NCBI RefSeq assembly: GCF_024218795.1
Contig: NZ_CP100400.1
Coordinates: 1,922,001 to 1,986,000, forward strand
Origin: Halorussus aquaticus
Lineage (GTDB): Archaea > Halobacteriota > Halobacteria > Halobacteriales > Haladaptataceae
DNA length: 64,000 nt
Reading direction: 5' to 3'
A program made the translations under genes and the position numbers. The notes under the pieces were generated by a model. That model was given only the letters and a program-made list of their open reading frames with translations. It did not search any database and was not told where the DNA came from. Positions 28,772 to 36,645 of this stretch are shown one piece after another. Position 1 is the first letter of the stretch. Each line of letters begins with the position of its first letter.

Positions 28772-29530
28772 TTATTCCACTCGCACTTCGTCGCCGACCG
28801 AGACGCCGAACGCCTCGTCCCCGCGGCCGCGATTCACCGCCAACTCCACGTTTCCGTGGCTCCCGACCGTGACGAGTCGCTCGCCCGGTCCGACCTCGGC
28901 GTAGGCCCGCGCAACGGGCGCGGACTCGCCGCCGACGCTGACCTCCTCGCGCCCGTCCAGCAGTTCGCCGGGGAGGTTGGTGACGGCGTTGCCGAACCCG
29001 TCCACGACGAGAATCTCGCCGACCGCCGTCTCGCCGTCGAGCGATGGCTCCGGAAAGCGAAGGTCCTCGTACTCGCCGGTGAGGACGATGTCCTCGCGCT
29101 CGTGGAGGTTCGCGACGCCCGCTTCGTGGATTTCTGCCGCGGCGGGCGCGAACACGTCCCGTCCGTGGAACGTGGAGCTAGCCGGGTCGGCGTACTCGAC
29201 CTCGAAGACCTCCATCTCGTCGCCCTCACGCGCGGCCAACTCGCGGGCGGCCGGGAGCAGGACGCCGTTGTCGGGACCGACGAGCGCGTGGTCACCCGCC
29301 CGGACCGCCAGCGCCGCGCGCTCGGTGCCGACGCCGGGGTCCACGACGACGAGGTGGACCGCGGGCGGGAAGTAGGGCAGGACCTCACGAAGCCAGAACG
29401 CCGCGGTCCGCACGTCCTGCCGGGGGAAGTCGTGGCCGACGTCCACCGGTCGCGCGTCGGTTCGCTGTAGCACCACGCCCTTCATCGCGGCCGGGTAGGG
29501 CGTCCCGAAGTCCGAAGCGAGCGTTATCAT
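28772..29530 (-). CDS. SAM hydroxide adenosyltransferase family protein (DUF62)
   Basis: A 252-residue protein of the family that includes bacterial fluorinase/chlorinase-like enzymes, most of which hydrolyse S-adenosylmethionine to adenosine and methionine. Markers are the N-terminal MITLASDFGTPYPAAMKGV, VDPGVGTER, the adenosine loop VGPDNGVLLP, TFHGRDVFAPAA, and the C-terminal VDGFGNAVTNLP. The family's Asp-Arg-His site is present in part (Asp7, Arg and His in STFHGRD). It likely regulates SAM level. It is on the minus strand downstream of dacZ and nadM, with a 165-bp gap. Confidence 0.87.
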   Translation of the reverse strand: MITLASDFGTPYPAAMKGVVLQRTDARPVDVGHDFPRQDVRTAAFWLREVLPYFPPAVHLVVVDPGVGTERAALAVRAGDHALVGPDNGVLLPAARELAAREGDEMEVFEVEYADPASSTFHGRDVFAPAAAEIHEAGVANLHEREDIVLTGEYEDLRFPEPSLDGETAVGEILVVDGFGNAVTNLPGELLDGREEVSVGGESAPVARAYAEVGPGERLVTVGSHGNVELAVNRGRGDEAFGVSVGDEVRVE

Positions 29531-29695
29531 ATCCGGCAGTTCAGTGCCGGTTCAGTAAAAGCGATTGGAACGCCGGTCTTCGAAACGCGCAGGCAGAAGG
29601 AGAGCCTCTCGACTCGTTCGACGGCGATACCGGGGACTTCCGACTCCTCGTTCACGTCCGAGCGTTCGACGGAGACGTCTCCGTCGAGTCGTGGC

Positions 29696-30271
29696 TCACT
29701 GATTGGTCCTGGCGTTCCACTCGCCGCCGAGTTCCGCCCGCGTGTCCGTCTCGAACGTCCCCCGCTGGAAGACCGTCACGCGCCCTGTCTCCTCGCTGAG
29801 CGTCAGCGTCGAGACGACGTTCGGGCGCGCCGACGTGTCGAGCGCGCTCATGTGACGCGCACCCATCCAGTCCTCGTAGTCAGCGGTCTCCGCGCTCGAC
29901 GGGCCGGAATCGTCGGACCGCAGGTCCCGGAACCGCACCATCTGGCGCTGAATCACGTCGTCCACGCTGACGACGACGGCACCGTCCCGGGTTCGGGCGA
30001 CGTCACGTGCGGTCTCGTAGAAGCCATCTAGCCTGTCACAGACGGTCCGACACCGGTTCACCGGCCAGTGGTTGCTCCCCATCGGGTCGGCGAACTCGGC
30101 CACTGTCGGCCCGGTCACGACGGCGACGTAGAGACCGGGGCCTTTCACGTGCCGCGCGTCCCACCTCTCGAACTCCAGACTGATGCTTTCGAGCGCGAAG
30201 ACGAGGCAGTCGAGCAGTTCTCGGACGTTGGAGTGTGACTCGTAATCGATGCGGAGGTCGCCGTAGTCCAT
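29696..30271 (-). CDS. dacZ: Diadenylate cyclase DacZ (DisA_N-type)
   Basis: A 191-residue protein that resembles archaeal DacZ, which makes the second messenger c-di-AMP from two ATP. The two active-site motifs expected of a diadenylate cyclase are seen as GARHMSALDTSA, which corresponds to the GARH...A/RHR region, and an upstream Asp in EDWMGARH, in place of the DGA form. c-di-AMP controls osmotic homeostasis in haloarchaea in the best-studied case. There are no membrane helices. It follows nadM on the minus strand after 60 bp and may share its transcript. Divergence of the first motif lowers my certainty. Confidence 0.7.
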   Translation of the reverse strand: MDYGDLRIDYESHSNVRELLDCLVFALESISLEFERWDARHVKGPGLYVAVVTGPTVAEFADPMGSNHWPVNRCRTVCDRLDGFYETARDVARTRDGAVVVSVDDVIQRQMVRFRDLRSDDSGPSSAETADYEDWMGARHMSALDTSARPNVVSTLTLSEETGRVTVFQRGTFETDTRAELGGEWNARTNQ

Positions 30272-30331
30272 GTAGCATCTATCGGACGAACGGGCATAAC
30301 CGGCGTGCCCATCGACACGCCTACCGCTCGC

Positions 30332-30850
30332 TCACTCCCCGTTGCTGTCCGAGTCGCTCACGCGCTGAATCCGCTCCAGACCGCCGGTCTCCTCCACGAC
30401 TTCGACCACGGCGTCCGGGACCAACCTCTCCCAGTCGCCACCTTCGATCATCCGGTCGCGGACTTCCGTGCCCTCCAACACGTCGCGGTTGTACATCGGC
30501 GACTGGCGCACCTCGACGCCCGCCTCCTCGAAGAGTTGGATGACGAGGGGGTTGTTCGAGTACGCCACGTCGAAGTCGGGACTCATGCTCTGGACGTGGC
30601 TGACCCAGACGGAGTTTCGGTCTAAGTCCTCGATGGGCACGGCGTAGGTCACGAGGTCCGAGTCCACGAGCGACTTGGTGATCATCATGATTCGCTCGCC
30701 CGCGGTGAAGGGGTCGTGTTGGCTGTGGGAGTCGCCCGCACTCCCGATGCCCAGCACCAACTCGTCTACCTCCTCGGCGATGCTCTGGACCACGTTGTGG
30801 TGGCCGTTGTGGTACGGCTGGAAGCGACCGATGTAGAACCCGCGAGTCAT
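30332..30850 (-). CDS. nadM: Nicotinamide-nucleotide adenylyltransferase
   Basis: A 172-residue archaeal NMN adenylyltransferase that makes NAD from NMN and ATP. The nucleotidyl-transferase motif is GRFQPYHNGHHNVV (about 8-21), followed by VLGIGSAGDSHSQHDPFTAGER and the second motif, MYNRDVLEGTEVRDRM, as in other NadM proteins. The start at 30850 is clear: MTRGFYIGRF and a TTATAAAA box at about 25-30 nt upstream. The gene diverges from lonB with 170 bp between them. It heads an apparent minus-strand unit with dacZ. Confidence 0.93.
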   Translation of the reverse strand: MTRGFYIGRFQPYHNGHHNVVQSIAEEVDELVLGIGSAGDSHSQHDPFTAGERIMMITKSLVDSDLVTYAVPIEDLDRNSVWVSHVQSMSPDFDVAYSNNPLVIQLFEEAGVEVRQSPMYNRDVLEGTEVRDRMIEGGDWERLVPDAVVEVVEETGGLERIQRVSDSDSNGE

Positions 30851-30970
30851 ACCTATCGTTGCACCGTGAGGTTTTATAAGGGTGGCGAGACGGAGCGTCC
30901 GGCGGAAACGAACTTCTCGGCGGCTCTCTCTGCGGTTTCGACGCGGCCTCTGCTGGCGAATCGAGGGAGA

Positions 30971-30978
30971 AAGTATAT
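30971..30978 (+). promoter_or_regulatory. TATA-like box of lonB
   Basis: AAGTATAT lies about 43-50 nt upstream of the lonB ATG at 31021 and would give a leader of about 20 nt. On the opposite strand the nadM promoter has its own TTATAAAA box near 30872-30880, so the 170-bp gap serves two divergent promoters. Confidence 0.5.
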
Positions 30979-31020
30979 CAGTTCTCCAGCCTTCATTCCA
31001 GATACGCACAGGACAGCTCT

Positions 31021-33033
31021 ATGAGTAAGGACACCGATAACGAAGCTCCGTCGCCGGAGCAGACGACCGAGCAACAAGACTCGGGATTCGAGGACCTCGG
31101 TAGCGACGTCGAACCCGACGTCGAAGACGAGGCCGCGGTCGAGGACGATCTGCTCGGCGGACTGGAGATCGAGAGTACCGACGAAATCGAGATTCCGGAC
31201 CGACTGGTAGACCAGGTCATCGGACAGGACCACGCTCGGGACGTGGTCCAGAAGGCGGCCAAGCAGCGCCGCCACGTGATGATGATCGGGACGCCCGGGA
31301 CGGGTAAGTCGATGCTGGCGAAGGCGATGAGCGAACTCCTGCCGAAGGAGGACCTTCAGGACGTTCTCGTCTATCACAACCCCGACGACGGTAACGAACC
31401 CAAAGTTCGGACCGTCCCGGCCGGGAAGGGTGAACAGATAATCGACGCCCACAAAGAGGAAGCCCGCAAGCGCAACCAGATGCGGTCGTTCCTCATGTGG
31501 GTCATCATCGCTATCGTGGTGGGTTACTCGCTGCTCATCGCTACCCGGCCGCTGCTGGGTATCCTCGCGGCTGGCGTCATCTACCTCGCCTTCCGCTACG
31601 GGTCGCGGGGGAACGACGCGATGATTCCGAACCTGCTGGTCAATCACGCCGACGAGTCCGCCGCGCCGTTCGAGGACGCCACGGGTGCCCACGCGGGCGC
31701 CCTGCTGGGCGACGTTCGCCACGACCCCTTCCAGTCCGGCGGGATGGAGACCCCGAGCCACGACCGCGTGGAGGCCGGGGCCATCCACAAGGCCAACAAG
31801 GGCGTGCTGTTCGTGGACGAGATCAACACCCTCGACATCCGGTCCCAGCAGAAGCTGATGACCGCGATTCAGGAGGGCGAGTTCTCCATCACGGGCCAGT
31901 CCGAGCGCTCCTCGGGCGCGATGGTCCAGACCGAACCGGTCCCCTGCGACTTCATCATGATCGCCGCGGGGAACATGGACGCGATGGAGAACATGCACCC
32001 GGCGCTCCGGTCGCGCATCAAGGGGTACGGGTACGAGGTGTACATGGACGACACCATCGACGACACCCCGGAGATGCGCCGGAAGTACACCCGGTTCATC
32101 GCTCAGGAAGTCGAGAAGGACGGCCGCCTGCCCCACTTCAACGAGGAGGCGGTCGAGGAGGTCATCCTCGAGGCTCAGCGCCGGTCGGGCCGCAAGGACC
32201 ACCTCACGCTGAAGCTCCGGGACCTCGGCGGTCTGGTCCGCGTGGCGGGCGACATCGCCCGCGCCGCGAACAAGGACTACACCGGTCGCGAGGACGTGCT
32301 GCAGGCCAAGCGCCGGAGTCGGTCCATCGAGCAACAGGTCGCCGACGACTACATCGAGCGCCGGAAGGACTACGAACTCACCGTCAGCAAGGGTGAGGTC
32401 GTGGGCCGGGTCAACGGTCTCGCCGTGATGGGTCAGGACTCCGGTATCGTCCTGCCCGTGATGGCCGAGGTGACCCCCTCGCAGGGACCGGGCGAAGTCA
32501 TCGCCACCGGTCAACTCAAGGAGATGGCTCAGGAGGCGGTCCAGAACGTCTCGGCCATCATCAAGAAGTTCAGTGACGAGGACATCACCGAACGCGACGT
32601 TCACATCCAGTTCGTGCAGGCCGGACAGCAGGGCGTGGACGGCGACTCGGCGTCCATCACGGTCGCCACGGCCGTCATCTCGGCGCTGGAGGACATCCCG
32701 GTCGCGCAGGACCTCGCCATGACAGGGTCGCTCTCGGTCCGGGGCGACGTGCTCCCGGTCGGCGGCGTCACGCACAAGATCGAGGCCGCCGCGAAGGCCG
32801 GACTCGACCGCGTCATCATCCCCGCGGCCAACGAGGACGACGTGATGATAGAGGAGGAGTACGAGGAGCAGATCGAGATCATCCCCGTCTCCCACATCAG
32901 CGAGGTCCTCGACGTGGCGCTCGCGGGCGAACCCGAGAAGGACGGTCTCGTGGACCGCCTCAAGAACATCACCGGGTCCGCACTCGAACACGACGTCGGT
33001 CGCTCGGGAACCGGCAGTCCGAGTCCGCAGTAG
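31021..33033 (+). CDS. lonB: Membrane-bound LonB-type ATP-dependent protease
   Basis: A 670-residue archaeal Lon. The N-terminal 60 residues are acidic, followed by the AAA+ module with Walker A GTPGTGKS (90-97) and Walker B GVLFVDEIN. Two membrane helices are inserted in the ATPase domain near residues 156-191, the mark of archaeal membrane-anchored LonB. The C-terminal protease domain carries the Ser-Lys dyad, Ser543 in GDSAS and Lys586 in THKIEAAAKAG. In haloarchaea the enzyme is essential and controls membrane lipid and carotenoid enzymes. It diverges from nadM. Confidence 0.95.
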   Translation: MSKDTDNEAPSPEQTTEQQDSGFEDLGSDVEPDVEDEAAVEDDLLGGLEIESTDEIEIPDRLVDQVIGQDHARDVVQKAAKQRRHVMMIGTPGTGKSMLAKAMSELLPKEDLQDVLVYHNPDDGNEPKVRTVPAGKGEQIIDAHKEEARKRNQMRSFLMWVIIAIVVGYSLLIATRPLLGILAAGVIYLAFRYGSRGNDAMIPNLLVNHADESAAPFEDATGAHAGALLGDVRHDPFQSGGMETPSHDRVEAGAIHKANKGVLFVDEINTLDIRSQQKLMTAIQEGEFSITGQSERSSGAMVQTEPVPCDFIMIAAGNMDAMENMHPALRSRIKGYGYEVYMDDTIDDTPEMRRKYTRFIAQEVEKDGRLPHFNEEAVEEVILEAQRRSGRKDHLTLKLRDLGGLVRVAGDIARAANKDYTGREDVLQAKRRSRSIEQQVADDYIERRKDYELTVSKGEVVGRVNGLAVMGQDSGIVLPVMAEVTPSQGPGEVIATGQLKEMAQEAVQNVSAIIKKFSDEDITERDVHIQFVQAGQQGVDGDSASITVATAVISALEDIPVAQDLAMTGSLSVRGDVLPVGGVTHKIEAAAKAGLDRVIIPAANEDDVMIEEEYEEQIEIIPVSHISEVLDVALAGEPEKDGLVDRLKNITGSALEHDVGRSGTGSPSPQ

Positions 33034-33191
33034 CGTTCTTCTGATTTCGCTTCTTTCGATTATCGCGACTCCCTCGGAGCGGCCGCCGTGCTTCGGTATC
33101 CGGAGAGAAGGGCCACGGCGGTTCCGTGGGTCGTCGCCCGCCCTCGGAAGCGACAAACATATCTTGGACGCGACCTGTCTTTCGGACTGAT

Positions 33192-33392
33192 ATGGCACTC
33201 AAGAAGAGCCTCCTGAAGGGGCTGGTCGTGTTCGCCGTCGTGACGCTGTTGGTGCGCAAACTTGGCGGCGAGCGGTTCGCTACGCGGGTCGGCGTCGTAA
33301 CCGGCGGATCGATTGCGGTGCGGTCGTTGCTGTCTGCGGACGACGCCGACACCGAAATCGAGTTCGAGGACGAGGCCAGCGTCGCGGAGTGA
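33192..33392 (+). CDS. Small membrane protein
   Basis: A 66-residue protein with a hydrophobic N-terminal helix (KKSLLKGLVVFAVVTLLVRKL) and a second semi-hydrophobic helix, then an acidic tail. The ATG at 33192 is used because the upstream in-frame codons are unlike a protein. A box (CAAACATA) lies about 30 nt upstream. No family was recognised. It precedes the AMP-ligase half protein by 114 bp. Confidence 0.5.
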   Translation: MALKKSLLKGLVVFAVVTLLVRKLGGERFATRVGVVTGGSIAVRSLLSADDADTEIEFEDEASVAE

Positions 33393-33505
33393 CGAGTCGA
33401 GCATCGGAATCGCCTGACGGCCGTCCGGATTCGGACCTCGCTCGAACCCTCGGACGGTCCGTCGAACCGACATCCCTTTTCGCGCACTGGTCTAACCCCC
33501 CGACC

Positions 33506-34273
33506 ATGGACGCACTCGGCGACATCGTGGCCCGGGACCGGCGGTCCGACGACCCCGCGCTCGTCGCGCCCCGAGGGAACCGTCACTACGACTACCGCCG
33601 GTTCTGTAACACGGCGTGGAAGACCGGCAACTACTGGCGCAGGCGCGGGGTCCACGAGGGGGCGACCGTGGCGGTCGCGGACGACCCCGAACCCGAGACC
33701 GTCTTCTCGTTTCTCGGCGCGGCGCTGTTAGGTGCGAAGACGCGGTTCGGCCTCTCCGACAGTTCCGGCGGAGACGCCGACGGCTTCGACGCTCGCCTCG
33801 TCGTCGCCCCCCGCGACGAAATCGGTGACTACGACGTGTCGCCGGGGACCCAGCGCGTCGCCTACGGCGGGCCGCCCGACGACCCCGCGGTCGCGCACTT
33901 CGAGCGCGACGTGTGGAGCGAGAACCCCTCGTTCCCCGACACGCCCATCGACCCGGAGACGGTCGCAATCGTGGCTGGCGACGAGCGCGACGGGTCACCC
34001 GCCGACGCCGTCCGCGAGTTCTCGCACGCCGAGGTCCTCGCGGCGGCCCGCAGGGTCGCCGACGACTGGGAACTCGCGCCCGGCGACGAGGTGGCGGTCC
34101 GCGCTCCGTTCTCGGTCCCCGGAACGGTCGTTGCGGGCGTGGTCGCGCCCCTGCTCGCTGGCGCGGCGGTTCTCCTCCCGGACGACGACGCGACGGGCGA
34201 CTTCGCCGTCGCGCAGGGCGACGCGCCCGAGGAGGGAGGCGTCCTCGGTCCCGCCGACGTTCGGTTGGACTAA
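33506..34273 (+). CDS. AMP-dependent acyl-CoA ligase-like half protein
   Basis: A 255-residue protein resembling the N-terminal part of an ANL acyl-CoA synthetase: the opening PALVAPRGNRHYDYRRFCNTAWKTGN matches the region before the first core motif, VAVADDPEPETVFSFLGAALLGAKT the fold core, and FSHAEVLAAARRVADD...VRAPFSVPGTVVAGVVAPLLAGAAVLLPD the region after the usual P-loop. The ATP loop SSGTTGKPKG and the entire C-terminal domain are missing, so it should not be an active ligase. Haloarchaea carry stand-alone proteins like this, perhaps with a regulatory role. It precedes an aldo/keto reductase by 24 bp. Confidence 0.6.
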   Translation: MDALGDIVARDRRSDDPALVAPRGNRHYDYRRFCNTAWKTGNYWRRRGVHEGATVAVADDPEPETVFSFLGAALLGAKTRFGLSDSSGGDADGFDARLVVAPRDEIGDYDVSPGTQRVAYGGPPDDPAVAHFERDVWSENPSFPDTPIDPETVAIVAGDERDGSPADAVREFSHAEVLAAARRVADDWELAPGDEVAVRAPFSVPGTVVAGVVAPLLAGAAVLLPDDDATGDFAVAQGDAPEEGGVLGPADVRLD

Positions 34274-34297
34274 CTACCCGGGCGCGAACGTCGAGGT

Positions 34298-35077
34298 ATG
34301 AGCGACGAACTGCTCCGACCGGAGCCGAACATCGGACTCGGGACGATGGGTATCGACGACGCCGAGCGCATCGCGGCGGCGATAGAGACTGGGTATCGAC
34401 ACCTCGACACCGCCCAGATATACGAGAACGAGGGCGTCGTGGGTCGCGGGGCCGAGCGCGCCCCCGTCGAGCGCGCGGACCTCTCGCTGGCGACGAAGGT
34501 GTGGGCAGACAGCCTCGCGCACGAGGACGTGCTCGCCAGCACGCGCGAGAGCCTCGACCGACTCGGCGTCGGGTACGTCGATCTGCTCTACGTCCACCGA
34601 CCCATCGACACCTACGACCCCGAGGAGACGCTGTCGGCGTTCGACCGACTCCGCGACGAGGGCCGGGTCCGCGCCGTGGGCGTGAGCAACTTCGACGCCG
34701 AACAGGTGGCCGAGGCCCGCGAGATTCTCGACGCGCCCCTCGCGGCGAATCAGGTGGAGATGCACCCCCTCTACCGGCAGGCGGACCTGCTCGCCGACGC
34801 ACAGCGTCACGACTACGCGCTCGTGGCGTACTCGCCGCTCGCGCAGGGCGAGGCGTTCGACCTCCCCGAGGTTCGGGACGTCGCCGAGAAGCACGACGCG
34901 ACGCCCGCGCAGGTCAGTCTGGCGTGGCTGGCGGAGAAGGACAACGTCGTCCCGATTCCGCGGTCGGCCAGCGACGACCACCTCCGGGAGAATCTCGCGG
35001 CGCTCGACCTCGACCTCGACGCCGAGGACGTGGCGAAAATCGAGTCGATAGACCGCGAGAAGAAGCTGTTCGAGTGA
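34298..35077 (+). CDS. Aldo/keto reductase
   Basis: A 259-residue NADPH-dependent aldo/keto reductase. The TIM-barrel catalytic residues are visible: Asp in YRHLDTAQIY, the neighbouring Tyr, Lys in LATKVWAD, and His in DLLYVHRP. The cofactor-binding C-terminus VVPIPRSASDDHLRENL is standard. The protein starts directly with a short N-terminus and the GLGTMG motif. A paralogue lies at 62697-63530 in this window. The gene follows the AMP-ligase half protein by 24 bp, suggesting co-transcription. The substrate is unknown. Confidence 0.88.
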   Translation: MSDELLRPEPNIGLGTMGIDDAERIAAAIETGYRHLDTAQIYENEGVVGRGAERAPVERADLSLATKVWADSLAHEDVLASTRESLDRLGVGYVDLLYVHRPIDTYDPEETLSAFDRLRDEGRVRAVGVSNFDAEQVAEAREILDAPLAANQVEMHPLYRQADLLADAQRHDYALVAYSPLAQGEAFDLPEVRDVAEKHDATPAQVSLAWLAEKDNVVPIPRSASDDHLRENLAALDLDLDAEDVAKIESIDREKKLFE

Positions 35078-35120
35078 GCTGGCAGAAAGCTTATCACTCC
35101 GCTCCGCCGACTCTTCGGCG

Positions 35121-35522
35121 ATGGCCGACTCGGTGTTCTGGAAGGGATTGGCCCTGCTTTTCCTCGTCTTCGCGGTCCTCGTCGGCACGGTCGTGGCGTT
35201 CGGGTTCCTCGGGTTCGGTCAGTCGCCACCGCCGATGGACGACCTCCGCGTCTCGAACGACGACGACACGAATCACACCGTCGACCTCAGAATCGTCGCC
35301 GCGAACGGGTCGGTCTCCTTCGAGCGGAGCGTCCGCCTCGGTTCTGCCGAACGCGTCTCGTTCGACGGAACGACGAAACGCGGCAGCGAGTACCGACTCC
35401 GCGTCGCGGTGGACGACCGAGAACCGGAGTCGTTCGAAATCAGTGGGCAGGACGACCTGTGTACGACGGCGGTCCGGGTCGAGGCGAACGCGACGGTCGA
35501 GGTCGTGACGAGTTGCGCCTGA
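35121..35522 (+). CDS. Membrane-anchored protein of unknown function
   Basis: A 133-residue protein with one N-terminal membrane segment (about residues 8-30) and a beta-rich extracytoplasmic domain of acidic composition that contains two cysteines near the end (DDLC and TSCA), possibly a disulfide. It follows the aldo/keto reductase after 43 bp. I do not recognise a family. The lack of a lipobox or twin-arginine motif suggests Sec-dependent insertion with the N-terminal segment kept as an anchor. Confidence 0.55.
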   Translation: MADSVFWKGLALLFLVFAVLVGTVVAFGFLGFGQSPPPMDDLRVSNDDDTNHTVDLRIVAANGSVSFERSVRLGSAERVSFDGTTKRGSEYRLRVAVDDREPESFEISGQDDLCTTAVRVEANATVEVVTSCA

Positions 35523-35636
35523 CTAACCCGGGAACGGTGGCTCACGGTAGTCGTCGCTCGATTCGGCAGTTCGTACGGCCGTCTCTCCACGACCGACTTG
35601 CGAAGAGTTTTACCCGCGTCGTCCGAGTCGGCCACC

Positions 35637-36590
35637 ATGCTCCGCTCCGTCGAGCGTCTCTCCCTGCTCTCGGCCGTCGTTCTCGCGCTCGCGGCGGGCG
35701 TCGTCGCCAAGTTAGATTTCGCTCCTCTCACCGTCTCCGGTCTGCCCGTGGTGGACGTGCTGACGAAGGCCCTGCTCGTCGGAGCCATCGTCACGGCCGC
35801 CTACGGCGTCTACAGCCTCACGTTCGAGGCGGTCGTGGAGCGAACGACGAGCAAGCGCCGCCGACACGACGCCCGGAACGTGTTGCGACTCGTCTTCGTC
35901 GCCGTCACGGCGGTCGCCATCTTCGGCGTCCTGACCGCCCAGTGGGTCGGCGTGCTGTTCTCGCTGGGCGTGGTCGGTTTCGCGGTCACGTTCGCGCTCC
36001 AGCAACCGCTGTTCTCGCTCATCGGGTGGTTCTACATCGTCGTCAAGCGCCCGTACCACGTCGGCGACCGGGTCGCCATCGAGGGGTCGAAGGGCGACGT
36101 GGTGGACGTGGACTTCTTCGTGACGACGCTCTGGGAGATAAACGGCGAACTGGTCTCCTCCAACCAGCCGTCGGGACGGACCATCACGCTACCGAACAGC
36201 GTCGTCCTCTCCTCGCACGTCTACAACTACTCGTGGGAGGAGTTCCCGTACGTCTGGAACGAACTGGGCGTGCAGGTCGCCTACGAGACCGACCTCGCGT
36301 TCACCAAGGCCGTGATGGAACGAGAGGCCGAGGAGCTGCTCGGCGAGGAGATGCGGTCCCAGATACGACAGTACCGCGAGCGACTCGACGAGACGCCGGT
36401 CGAACTCGAAGTCCGGGACGGGCCGACGGTGAACGTCCGACAGGAGGAGTCGTGGGTGGACCTTCGACTGCGGTATCTGGTCCATCCCAAGCGCGGCACG
36501 CAGGTCCGGAACGAACTCTACGACCGAATCCTGTCGTCGCTAAACGAGCATCCCGACAGAGTGGACTTCCCCGTCAGTCGGAATCGGTAG
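35637..36590 (+). CDS. MscS-type mechanosensitive ion channel
   Basis: A 317-residue small-conductance channel protein. After three membrane helices (within about 10-130), the pore-lining third helix and beta domain match MscS: VGVLFSLGVVGFAVTFALQQ, FYIVVKRPYHVGDRV, GDVVDVDFFVTTLW, and the SNQPSGRTITLPNSVVLS beta segment. The length is close to that of E. coli MscS. These channels open on membrane tension to release solutes during hypo-osmotic shock. The start at 35637 has a GTTTTACC box about 30 nt upstream. Confidence 0.88.
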   Translation: MLRSVERLSLLSAVVLALAAGVVAKLDFAPLTVSGLPVVDVLTKALLVGAIVTAAYGVYSLTFEAVVERTTSKRRRHDARNVLRLVFVAVTAVAIFGVLTAQWVGVLFSLGVVGFAVTFALQQPLFSLIGWFYIVVKRPYHVGDRVAIEGSKGDVVDVDFFVTTLWEINGELVSSNQPSGRTITLPNSVVLSSHVYNYSWEEFPYVWNELGVQVAYETDLAFTKAVMEREAEELLGEEMRSQIRQYRERLDETPVELEVRDGPTVNVRQEESWVDLRLRYLVHPKRGTQVRNELYDRILSSLNEHPDRVDFPVSRNR

Positions 36591-36645
36591 TCGGTTTCCG
36601 GTCGAGTCGGCGCGACGAATCGGGCGACGAGTCGCTCGCGGGCGG

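Noticed and set aside
30874..33198. 774-codon minus-strand frame opposite lonB
   Set aside because: Shadow frame with His/Asp/Val-rich repeats. The lonB motifs on the plus strand explain the sequence.
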